Shown piece after piece: positions 53,554 through 62,596 of a DNA stretch of 64,000 bases; positions within the stretch are counted from its first letter, which is position 1; each line of letters begins with the position of its first letter. Both the position numbers and the translations under genes were made by a program. Under the pieces are notes generated by a model that ran no database searches, was not told the DNA's origin, and saw nothing but the letters and a program-made list of their open reading frames with translations. This stretch comes from a bacterium. Lineage in GTDB: Bacteria; ARS69. The DNA lies in contig JALGZR010000004.1 in NCBI GenBank assembly GCA_025774805.1, positions 60,903-124,902 on the forward strand, read 5' to 3'.

Positions 53554-53734
53554 CTGGCCTGCGTATCTCACCAGGCTCGTCGCGAGGCTGTGGATCGTCG
53601 TGTCTGGCGAGGAGATGGGGTGCTTTCGCCCGAGGCGGGGCTGTAGCCCCGTCGCAGGACGGAAGCGCGCCAGCGACGAAGCCAGGCGCGGCGAGCCGCT
53701 GCCGCAGCAGAGGCTGGTGAGGTATGCAGGCTAA
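53554..53734 (+). repeat. CTAG palindromic repeat, full copy C (about 181 bp)
   Basis: Almost identical to copy B in the core (CTCGTCGCGAGGCTGTGGATC through CCCGAGGCGGGGCTGTAGCC) but with end changes CTGG/CTAA in place of CTAG and a shorter inner loop (GCGGC-GA-GCCGC). The right arm GGTGAGGTATGCAGGCTAAG supplies the ribosome-like site and the start codon of birA. Confidence 0.92.
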
Positions 53735-54701
53735 GGCGGTGATCGAGGCGAGGCTGCTGCACGCGCTCGCCGAGGCGGAGGGCGCCTTACCCCCGGGTCC
53801 CCTGCCCGGTCCCCCGATCCCGCCGGGGGAGCGGGATCGGGTGACTCGCGGCCTGGAGGCGGCCGGTCTCGTCCGCGTCGGGCCGGACGGTCTCGTGCGT
53901 TCCGGAGAGCGCGGCTCGTTGCTTTCGGCCGCCCGGGCGAAACGCTCCGGCCTCCCCTCCCGACTCGGTCGGCCGCTCGAAATCCGGGCCGTCGTCTCCT
54001 CCACGAACGAGGCGGTGCTCGAGCGGGCCGGGGAGGGGGAGCTCCGAGGGTTCGTCCTGGGGGCGGAGCTCCAGACCGCCGGACGGGGACGACGGGGGAG
54101 GACGTTCGACTCCCGCCCCGGCCTCGGGCTCTGGTTCACGGTGGTGCTGGAGGCGCCGCGGGACCCGGCCCGCGCTCCCCGCGCCGCTCTCGTGACCGGT
54201 CTGGCCGTGGCCGCGGCCCTCGAGGCGGAGACCGGGCGGCGGGCCGAGGTCAAGTGGCCGAACGACGTCTACATGGAGGGTCGCAAGACGGGGGGGATTC
54301 TCGTCGAGGCGCGAACGGCGGGGCGGCGTCCCTTCCCGGTGGCCGGAATCGGCGTCAACGTGCACCATCGTCCCGGCGACTTCCCCGACGCGCTGCGCGC
54401 GGTCGCGGGGTCGGTCGAGTCCGCCTCCCGGATGCGGGTGGACCGGAGCGCTCTGCTCGCGCGCATCCTGACCCACCTGGAGGCGTGGGTGGCTCGGGAT
54501 GCGAGCGGGGCCCTCGACCTTCCGCGGGAGTTCGCGAAGCGGGACGGGCTGCGCGGGCGCGAGATCGAGATCCGGGGGGCCGGGAAAGCCGTCCACCGGG
54601 GAGAGGCCCTGGGGATCGACGACGGGGGAGAGCTCCTCCTCCGGGAGGCGGGGGGAGGCGTTCGCATCGTGCGAAGCGGAGATGCGAGCGTGGTTCCCTA
54701 G
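53724..54701 (+). CDS. birA: Biotin--[acetyl-CoA-carboxylase] ligase
   Basis: A 325-residue enzyme that makes biotinyl-AMP and attaches biotin to the carboxylase carrier protein. The N-terminal 65 residues are a degenerate winged-helix-like region (RVTRGLEAAGLVRVGPDGLV) that could bind DNA as in bifunctional BirA. The catalytic domain shows VSSTNEAVLE, AELQTAGRGRRGRTFDS (biotin loop G-R-G-R-R-G-R), KWPNDVYMEGRKTGGILVE and GIGVNVHHRPGDFP. A small C-terminal SH3-like domain ends it. The ATG and the GGTGAGG before it lie in repeat copy C, so residues 1-4 (MQAK) are repeat-encoded. The stop TAG is in another repeat remnant. Confidence 0.93.
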   Translation: MQAKAVIEARLLHALAEAEGALPPGPLPGPPIPPGERDRVTRGLEAAGLVRVGPDGLVRSGERGSLLSAARAKRSGLPSRLGRPLEIRAVVSSTNEAVLERAGEGELRGFVLGAELQTAGRGRRGRTFDSRPGLGLWFTVVLEAPRDPARAPRAALVTGLAVAAALEAETGRRAEVKWPNDVYMEGRKTGGILVEARTAGRRPFPVAGIGVNVHHRPGDFPDALRAVAGSVESASRMRVDRSALLARILTHLEAWVARDASGALDLPREFAKRDGLRGREIEIRGAGKAVHRGEALGIDDGGELLLREAGGGVRIVRSGDASVVP

Positions 54702-54723
54702 CCCGGTGAGATGCGCAGGCTGG
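54698..54723 (+). repeat. Right-arm remnant of the CTAG palindromic repeat
   Basis: CCTAGCCCGGTGAGATGCGCAGG resembles the right arm (GGTGAGATATGCAGGCT) with a leading CTAG. The TAG is the birA stop codon. The rest of the element is missing; coaX begins 25 bases further. Confidence 0.65.
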
Positions 54724-54747
54724 CCCTGAGGTCGGAAGGAGAGTCCG

Positions 54748-55521
54748 ATGTTGCTGGCGATCGACGTCGGAAACACGAACGTGGTCCTCGGGCTCTTCGA
54801 GAGGAGCCGGGAACCGCGCGCCACCGTTCGAATCACGACACGGCGCGACGCGACGGCCGACGAGGTCTCCCTGGTGGTCTCCCATCTTCTGGCCAAGGCG
54901 GGGACGGAGTCCGCGCAGCTCTCCCGGTCCGTGATCTGCTCCGTCGTGCCGACCCTGACCCACTCCGTGACCTCCTTCGTCGAGAACGAGCTCGGGCACG
55001 AGCCTCTCGTGATCTCGGCGAAGTCGGAGCTCGGAGTTCCTTTGGCGGTGGACGACCCGCGCGAAGTCGGACCCGACCGCATCGTGAACGCGCTCGCCGC
55101 CCGGGAGACGATCGGCGTCCCGGCGATCGTCGTGGATCTGGGGACCGCCACGACGTTCGACTGCCTCGACCGCGAGGGACGCTACGTCGGCGGCGTGATC
55201 GCCCCGGGGCTGGAGACCTCGGCGGAGGAGCTCTTCCGGCGGGCGGCCCGACTGACGAAGATCGACTTCACGTTCCCCGACCGACTCCTGGGGAAGAACA
55301 CGCGCGACTGCCTCCGCTCCGGAACGCTCAACGGAAGCGTCGGGATGATCGACGCGCTCGTCGCCGGGCTCTGGAGGGAGCTCGACGGACGGGGAACCAC
55401 GGTCGCCACGGGAGGCCTCGCCCCGCTCATCGGGCCCCGCTGCGAGACCGTCGACCGGGTCGACGTCGATCTGACGCTCAAGGGCCTGGTCGCCGCCGAT
55501 GACATTCTGGGCCCGGGATAG
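54748..55521 (+). CDS. coaX: Type III pantothenate kinase
   Basis: A 257-residue ASKHA-fold kinase for the first step of coenzyme A synthesis. Motifs: LLAIDVGNTNVVLGLFE at the start (phosphate loop with D-x-G-N-T-N), EVGPDRIVNALAA (pantothenate site, residue about 103), VVDLGTATTFDCLD (second phosphate loop) and GGVIAPGLETSAEELF, ATGGLAPLIG near the end. Length and motif order match the family. AAGGAGAG precedes the ATG. It closes the nadC-birA-coaX cluster. Confidence 0.97.
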   Translation: MLLAIDVGNTNVVLGLFERSREPRATVRITTRRDATADEVSLVVSHLLAKAGTESAQLSRSVICSVVPTLTHSVTSFVENELGHEPLVISAKSELGVPLAVDDPREVGPDRIVNALAARETIGVPAIVVDLGTATTFDCLDREGRYVGGVIAPGLETSAEELFRRAARLTKIDFTFPDRLLGKNTRDCLRSGTLNGSVGMIDALVAGLWRELDGRGTTVATGGLAPLIGPRCETVDRVDVDLTLKGLVAADDILGPG

Positions 55522-55615
55522 CCCTTTTCGGGATTGACGGGGGGGGTGCGGACGCGATCGAATGGCCTCCGACCACTTGTCGACCCCTCTTCAGCCGATC
55601 CGATGGAGGAACGCC

Positions 55616-56527
55616 ATGATTCTGGCCATCCGCAGAACTGCGGTGCTTTCGCTTCTCGCGCTCGCGCTGGCGGTCGCGCCCGCGTCCGCCCAGCTCGAGG
55701 ACGCCCTGGAGGATATCAACGAGGACGTGGCCGTCGGTTACCTCGGTCCGTTCTCGAAGGGTCTCTCCGCGAGCCTGAACTCGGGGATCTTCCGGTCCGG
55801 GGACGTCCCTCTGATGGGGCTGAACTTCACCGTCGACTTCAAGGCGGTCGTCGTGGGCTTCGCCGACGACGATCGGACGTTCATCCCCTCGACCCTGCCC
55901 GAGGGGTTCACGACGGAGGGAATCCCGACGGTGATCGGGGACACGGGTGCGGGGAGCGCGATCGGACCGGGCGGAGCCGAGATCGCCTACCCCGGTGGCT
56001 TCGACCTGGAGCACTTCGGGGTCCTCGTCCCCCAGGTGACCGTCGGGTCGGTCGCCGGCACGCGGGCGATCTTCCGTTACATCTCGCTCGAGCTGGGCGA
56101 CGAGGACCTCGGGGACTTCTCGCTGTTCGGCATCGGGGGGCAGCACAGCATCTCCCGCTACCTCCCCGGACTGCCCGTCGACGTGGCCGCCGGAGTCATG
56201 TACCAGTCCTTCGAGATCGGGGACGACCTCGTGAAGGCGAAGGCCCTGGCGTTCAACGTGACGGGGAGCAAGAAGTTCGGGCGGGTCGTCAACGTGGAGC
56301 CCTACTTGGGTCTCGGGATCGACACGTTCAAGATGGAAGCCAAGTACGACTTCGACGATGACTCCGTGCCCGAGGGCTTTCGGCGCATCGAGGCGGACTT
56401 CGATCGGGAGACCGACCTCCACCTGACGCTCGGAGCCGGGGTCAATCTTCCCGTGGTCAAGCTTCACGGAGAGCTCAACGTCGCCGCGGAGAACGGATGG
56501 GCCGCGGGCGTGAGCTTCGGAAACTGA
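55616..56527 (+). CDS. Outer-membrane beta-barrel-like protein of unknown function
   Basis: A 303-residue exported protein: signal peptide MILAIRRTAVLSLLALALAV with cleavage at ASA-Q. GGAGGA lies five bases before the ATG. The mature part alternates polar and hydrophobic residues, with beta-hairpin-like stretches (AKALAFNVTGSKKFGRVVNVEPYLGLGIDTFK, DLHLTLGAGVNLPVVKLHGELNVA), and resembles DUF6588-type proteins. I expect a barrel of eight to ten strands. Function is unknown. The next gene, also exported, follows after 13 bases and is probably co-transcribed. Confidence 0.75.
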   Translation: MILAIRRTAVLSLLALALAVAPASAQLEDALEDINEDVAVGYLGPFSKGLSASLNSGIFRSGDVPLMGLNFTVDFKAVVVGFADDDRTFIPSTLPEGFTTEGIPTVIGDTGAGSAIGPGGAEIAYPGGFDLEHFGVLVPQVTVGSVAGTRAIFRYISLELGDEDLGDFSLFGIGGQHSISRYLPGLPVDVAAGVMYQSFEIGDDLVKAKALAFNVTGSKKFGRVVNVEPYLGLGIDTFKMEAKYDFDDDSVPEGFRRIEADFDRETDLHLTLGAGVNLPVVKLHGELNVAAENGWAAGVSFGN

Positions 56528-56540
56528 GGAGGGGAGACCG

Positions 56541-57176
56541 ATGAACGTACCGAAGACGTTGAAGCTGGGCCTCCTCGGGCTGTCGGTGATCCCCTTCCTG
56601 GGGAGCACGTGCGTCGAGGAGAAGACGATTGAGCTCGCTCTCACCGGGAGCACGACGGCGGGGTTTCTCGCCCGAGGATCGGACAATACCGACTTCGGAA
56701 CGGACTGCTACGACGTGAAGGCCGATTTGGATCTAACGAAGCTCTTCGCCGACAACGACATCGATGCCAGCGACATCCTCCGGATCCGGTTCAAGGGTCT
56801 GGAGTATCGCATCACGAAGGCGCAGGCGAACCGGAACATCACGAGCGGAGATCTGACGGTCGAGTTCGGGGACGCCTGCCCATTCACCCCCGTTGCACCC
56901 GCGCTCCTGGTTTCGGGCTTCAGCGGGAGCGCCGCCGCCGTCACCGACTGGATCGACGTCACGCCCCTTCTTCAGACGCCCGGTGTGAACGCGATGAACG
57001 CTTTCCTGGCCCGCTGCCTTGCCGAACTTCAGGGTGGGGCGCCCGCGGCCAACACGGCAGGCCAATTCGATTGGTCAGGAGTTTCGATTCCCGACACAGC
57101 GACCGACTTCGACTGGGAGGCCAAGCTCAAGGTCTCGATCGTCTACGGGGTCACCGGGGACTTCCCGGACTTCTAG
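56541..57176 (+). CDS. Secreted protein of unknown function
   Basis: A 211-residue protein with GAGGAGGGGAG before ATG. The signal segment LKLGLLGLSVIPFLGSTC ends at a Cys, though G-S-T-C is a poor lipobox, so processing by signal peptidase I or II is unclear. The mature part is Asp/Thr-rich, has three more Cys (two could bridge), and beta-rich stretches (IRFKGLEYRITKAQA, AKLKVSIVYGVTG). I recognise no family. The TAG stop belongs to a repeat-arm remnant. It probably works with the upstream outer-membrane-like protein. Confidence 0.7.
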   Translation: MNVPKTLKLGLLGLSVIPFLGSTCVEEKTIELALTGSTTAGFLARGSDNTDFGTDCYDVKADLDLTKLFADNDIDASDILRIRFKGLEYRITKAQANRNITSGDLTVEFGDACPFTPVAPALLVSGFSGSAAAVTDWIDVTPLLQTPGVNAMNAFLARCLAELQGGAPAANTAGQFDWSGVSIPDTATDFDWEAKLKVSIVYGVTGDFPDF

Positions 57177-57200
57177 GCGGAACCTCTCACCGGGCTGGCC
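57173..57200 (+). repeat. Left-arm remnant of the CTAG palindromic repeat
   Basis: CTAG followed by GCGGAACCTCTCACCGGGCT matches 20 of 24 positions of the left arm type seen at 34193 (CTCTCACCGGGCT is exact). It supplies the TAG stop of the preceding gene. Confidence 0.6.
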
Positions 57201-57208
57201 CCGGACCC

Positions 57209-57247
57209 GACGCCCCCCTCGGAGACTCTCCGGGGGGGGGCGTTCTT
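57209..57247 (+). terminator. Rho-independent terminator after the exported-protein pair
   Basis: Stem ACGCCCCCC/GGGGGGCGT with a nested CGGAG-ACT-CTCCG hairpin, followed by TTCTTCC. It insulates the groES promoter from the upstream operon. Confidence 0.75.
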
Positions 57248-57390
57248 CCGTTCCGCCCCCGTTGCCGCCACCCGGTCGAATCGGTCTGTCGACGCCGCCT
57301 TATCTCCCAAACCCCGCTCGCTCCCGCCGGAAGACCCCTGGGAGGCGGCCCGTCACCCCGAATCCCTCCGTTTCTGTCCCCTGATGGCGC

Positions 57391-57419
57391 TTGACGGCCC
57401 CGGACGGGTCGAGTATCTT
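57391..57419 (+). promoter_or_regulatory. groESL promoter (sigma70-like)
   Basis: TTGACG (57391-57396) and TATCTT (57414-57419) are separated by exactly 17 bases. Predicted transcription start is near 57426, which places the CIRCE element in the early 5' leader, the usual arrangement for HrcA control. TACAAT at 57432 is an alternative -10 with a poorer -35. Confidence 0.65.
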
Positions 57420-57440
57420 CTCGCCGAACTCTACAATCTG

Positions 57441-57467
57441 TTAGCACTCTCCAAAGTGTAGTGCCAA
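57441..57467 (+). promoter_or_regulatory. CIRCE operator (HrcA binding site), degenerate right half
   Basis: TTAGCACTC, nine bases, then TAGTGCCAA. The left half is an exact CIRCE half site; the right half differs from GAGTGCTAA at two positions. Location between the promoter and groES supports heat-shock repression by HrcA, whose gene is not in the window. Confidence 0.85.
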
Positions 57468-57554
57468 TTCACCTACTCGGAGCGGACGCCCCCGGAGGCC
57501 CCTCGAGGGGCGCAGCGGGCCCGGCGGCCGGTCTGTGGAACCAAGGAGGAACCT

Positions 57555-59616
<2,062 letters not shown>

Positions 59617-59692
59617 GGCATGGAGGGCGGCACGGAAGGCGGCGGGAACGCCGCCGCCGTGGGGCCGTGCGGTCCTGCTCCGGTTCTACTTG

Positions 59693-59724
59693 CGGGGCGC
59701 TTCCGATGGGAAGCGCCCCGTTTT
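59693..59724 (+). terminator. Rho-independent terminator of groESL
   Basis: Perfect 12-base stem CGGGGCGCTTCC/GGAAGCGCCCCG with loop GATG, directly followed by TTTT. Confidence 0.92.
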
Positions 59725-59808
59725 GCGGCCCGCGAACCCGCCGCCCCCTCCGGGGTTCCACTCGCGATCCCCGGCCTCCCCCGAACCCACCCCCACCCGG
59801 AGAACCCC

Positions 59809-60714
59809 ATGTCCATCCGTCCCGTGAGGCGGGTCGTCCCGTCGAAGCCCGTCCTCGAGGGCGCCGGAGTGCGCGTGCGGCGCGCGTTCGGTTTCGGCGC
59901 CACGGACGAGACCGACCCCTTCCTGCTCCTCGACGACTTCCGCAACGAGCGGCCCGAGGACTACCTCGCCGGCTTCCCGTGGCATCCGCACCGGGGCATC
60001 GAGACGATCACGTATGTCCTCGCCGGCACCGTCGAGCACGGCGACAGCCTCGGCAACCGGGGCGTGATGGGCGCCGGCGACGTGCAGTGGATGACGGCCG
60101 GTCGCGGCATCCTCCACCAGGAGATGCCCAAGGGGGACGAGCGCGGTCGCATGCACGGCTTCCAGCTCTGGGCGAACCTGCCCGCCTCCCTGAAGATGAC
60201 CGCGCCCCGTTACCAGGACGTCGCGGCCCGCGACATCCCCCAGGTCGTCGACGACGACGGCACGGCGGTTCGCGTCGTCTGCGGCAGCTTCTGGGGGAAG
60301 ACCGGCCCCGTCGACGGAATCGCGGCCGACCCCCACTATCTCGACGTGTCGATCCCGCCCGGCGTCCGTCGCGCGCTTCCCGTCGAGACGGCGCGCCACG
60401 CCTTCGCCTACGTGTTCGAGGGCGGGGCCACGTTCCGTGACGCGTCGGAGCCGAGGCCCGTCCTCACCGAAGACGCGGGTGTCAACGCTCCGCCCACCCG
60501 CGATTTCACGGGCGATCGCTCGCTCGTGCTCTTCGACCGCGGTGACGAAGTCGTCGCGCAGGCCGGCCCCGAGGGCGTTCGCTTCCTGCTCGTCTCGGGG
60601 AAACCGCTTCGCGAGCCGGTCGCCTGGCGCGGCCCCATCGTGATGAACACGGAGGCCGAGCTGAGCCGGGCCTGGGAGGAGCTGCGAAACGGGACGTTCA
60701 TCCAGGAGGGGTGA
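59809..60714 (+). CDS. Pirin family protein
   Basis: A 301-residue bicupin. The N-terminal cupin keeps the metal ligands of pirins: FPWHPHRGIETITYVLAG (two His) and GRGILHQEMPKGD (His and Glu). FGFGATDETDPFLLLDDF at the start and RMHGFQLWANLP are also family signatures. Many bacterial pirins have quercetin 2,3-dioxygenase activity in vitro or regulate other enzymes; the physiological role here is unknown. The ATG at 59809 begins the homology; the upstream frame runs through the groEL terminator and is not used. Confidence 0.93.
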   Translation: MSIRPVRRVVPSKPVLEGAGVRVRRAFGFGATDETDPFLLLDDFRNERPEDYLAGFPWHPHRGIETITYVLAGTVEHGDSLGNRGVMGAGDVQWMTAGRGILHQEMPKGDERGRMHGFQLWANLPASLKMTAPRYQDVAARDIPQVVDDDGTAVRVVCGSFWGKTGPVDGIAADPHYLDVSIPPGVRRALPVETARHAFAYVFEGGATFRDASEPRPVLTEDAGVNAPPTRDFTGDRSLVLFDRGDEVVAQAGPEGVRFLLVSGKPLREPVAWRGPIVMNTEAELSRAWEELRNGTFIQEG

Positions 60715-60757
60715 GTCAGGGGTGAGGCGCGGGGTGAGATCGGCGTGACGTGATCGT

Positions 60758-60807
60758 CTCGCCGGCCGGTTCTGCCCGCCTTCTTCGGCGGGCCCGAGAC
60801 CGGCGAG
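60758..60807. terminator. Bidirectional terminator-like nested hairpin between convergent genes
   Basis: Inner stem GCCCGCC-TTCTTC-GGCGGGC (60774-60793) inside an outer CTCGCCGG...CCGGCGAG pair. It lies between the pirin stop and the stop of the convergent ATPase gene. No T tract is evident on the plus strand. Confidence 0.55.
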
Positions 60808-60824
60808 GCGGGTACGGGCTCCCG

Positions 60825-62165
60825 CTAGTGGATGTTGAGGGGATCTCCGAAGTACCCCTTCCACGCGAGGTCGAGGATCTCCTCGTCGATGGTCAGTTCC
60901 ATGCCCCGGTAGGTACAAATGTCTCGCATGCGCTCGACCAGATCCCGGGGCTCGCAACCTCGGAGAGGCCGCTGCTCGAATCGGTATCGGTCGAGGAGCC
61001 ACGGGATGAACGTGCTCGGCACCTCGATGTCGTATCGGGCGGCGTACTCTCGAAAGATCCGTTCGTATTCCGCGGGGGTCGGGTCGTCGAGCAGAAGTCG
61101 ATAGCCCATTCGGCGCAGGAAGGCCGGACCCATGACCTTGGTCGGGTCCAGGTTCGTCGAGACGATGAGCAATTGCCGGAAAGGCACTTCGAACTTCTGG
61201 CCGGTGTTCAACGTGAGGTGATCGACTTGGTGCTCGAGCGGATAGATCCAGCGGCCGAGCAGGTGGTTCGGGAGGACGCTCTGGAAGCCGAAGTCGTCGA
61301 GAAGGAACGTGCCACCATTCGCTTTGAAGTGCAGCGGTGCCTCGTAATAGCGCAATCTCGGATTGAAGACCAGGTCCAGGGCCTCGGAATTCAACTCCCC
61401 GCCGACCACGACGAAGGGACGCTGGATGCGAATCCATCGGCGATCGAGCTGTCCTGTGGGAGCGGGGTACGCGATTTTGTGGACCTGAGGATCGAAGACC
61501 CGGATGATGTTGCCCTCTACACCGATGCACTTGGGAATCCAGAGATGTCCTTGGATGGCCTTGTGCAGGAGACGCCCCAGTGTCGTCTTGCCGTTGCCCG
61601 GAGGGCCGTAGAGAAACAGCGTCCGCCGGGACATTACAGCCAACGTGGCGACCTTGACCGTACCCCGAGGGAACACGAGCTCCGAGATCGCATCCGCCAC
61701 ATGCTCGGGAGTCGGCTCGGGAAAACTGGCGAGCTGAGAGGAAAGGGCCTTCGTGTACGCTTTGAGCGAGACGGGCGCCGGGCCGACATAGCCGGAAATC
61801 TCGAGCAGGCGATCGGCGCGCTTGCGTCCCATGTCGGTGATCGAATAGCGGTAGCCGCGTGCCGCTTCACCCAAGACCTCGATCAACCGGTCTCTCTTCA
61901 GGTGGTCCAGCAGCTCGACAACCAAAGGCTCCGGTAGGCAGAGTCTGTCCACCACGTTTTCCGTAGTGAACTCCGTCACGGTGTGCGCCATCCTGAGCGC
62001 CAGGTCGAGCGAGACCCCGGGCTCGAGGCCGGTCTCGGCGAGATTCGAGGGCTCCACGGGGAAGAATCGAGGACGGTCTTCCATCCGTTCGGGAGAGTGT
62101 CGTGCTGAATCCGGTGTGCTCAGATGATCGAGATGCCCCGGATCTTCGGGCAGACTCGAGGACAT
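60825..62165 (-). CDS. AAA+ ATPase with N-terminal winged-helix-like region
   Basis: A 446-residue cytoplasmic protein. Residues about 50-120 look like a winged helix (VVDRLCLPEPLVVELLDHLKRDRLIEVLGE...YRYSITDMGRKRAD). Walker A GPPGNGKTTLGRLL is near residue 187, Walker B GGTFLLDDFGFQ near 285 (D-D in place of D-E), and a sensor 1-like LLIVSTNLDPTKV near 340. The C-terminal lid follows (EYERIFREYAARYDIEVPSTFIPWLL). ATG 62165 has GGAGG four bases before it; a longer frame from 62285 has no ribosome site. A MoxR/RavA-like or DNA-remodelling role is possible, but no partner gene is adjacent. Base composition is slightly less GC-rich than its neighbours. Confidence 0.8.
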   Translation of the reverse strand: MSSSLPEDPGHLDHLSTPDSARHSPERMEDRPRFFPVEPSNLAETGLEPGVSLDLALRMAHTVTEFTTENVVDRLCLPEPLVVELLDHLKRDRLIEVLGEAARGYRYSITDMGRKRADRLLEISGYVGPAPVSLKAYTKALSSQLASFPEPTPEHVADAISELVFPRGTVKVATLAVMSRRTLFLYGPPGNGKTTLGRLLHKAIQGHLWIPKCIGVEGNIIRVFDPQVHKIAYPAPTGQLDRRWIRIQRPFVVVGGELNSEALDLVFNPRLRYYEAPLHFKANGGTFLLDDFGFQSVLPNHLLGRWIYPLEHQVDHLTLNTGQKFEVPFRQLLIVSTNLDPTKVMGPAFLRRMGYRLLLDDPTPAEYERIFREYAARYDIEVPSTFIPWLLDRYRFEQRPLRGCEPRDLVERMRDICTYRGMELTIDEEILDLAWKGYFGDPLNIH

Positions 62166-62596
62166 GAGACCTCCGTAGAGTGGGCCCGGAAACCGCCATT
62201 TGGACCGGGCGCACGGATTGCCGGGGGCACAGTCAGGGCATTGGGGCTCGGTCAGACCCTCAGGGAGAGGATCTGGTGGCTCCATTGTCGGTTATCGGCA
62301 TTCGGTGGGGAAGATTTGAGGAGTCATCCCACCACCCGGCCCCTCGGTCGGCTCGTGATCCGGTCCGTGAGGTCGGTGGCTCCGGGAAGTCCCACTTCCA
62401 GGCCGGTCCGCGGGCGGGGGCGTGCGGGCCGGGACCGTCGACGGGACCGTCGACATGACCGACGGGGCGCCCCCTTTCGGAAGCGCCCCGCCCCTGAGGA
62501 CTTCGCCGCGGGCCGTCCCGTCGTGCCGTCCGCGAGTCGTGCGTCCGCCTCCGCGCGGATGCCCTCCCCCCGGCCGGCGATCCCGCCCTCCGCCGG
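62166..62596. other. Intergenic region upstream of the AAA+ gene
   Basis: A 431-base gap. It holds the likely promoter area of the ATPase gene (no clear hexamers found), a tandem 12-base direct repeat GGACCGTCGACG-type near 62432-62455, and a hairpin at 62463. No supported gene on either strand. Confidence 0.5.
62463..62490 (-). terminator. Possible terminator of the oligoendopeptidase gene
   Basis: Stem CGGGGCGC/GCGCCCCG with a 12-base loop, about 107 bases past the pepF stop on the minus strand. There is no T tract, so support is weak. Confidence 0.35.

Noticed and set aside
57432..57437. TACAAT as the groES -10 box
   Set aside because: No -35 hexamer at a good distance; TTGACG-17-TATCTT upstream is better and puts CIRCE in the leader.
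62166..62285. Earlier start for the AAA+ ATPase at 62285
   Set aside because: No ribosome site precedes it and the added 40 residues have no homology, while GGAGG precedes 62165.
62463..62490. Member of the same hairpin family as the groEL terminator (both contain GGAAGCGCCCCG)
   Set aside because: Only the 12-base GGAAGCGCCCCG is shared and the left stem differs (CGGGGCGC then C/T-rich), so common origin is not supported beyond chance in GC-rich DNA.
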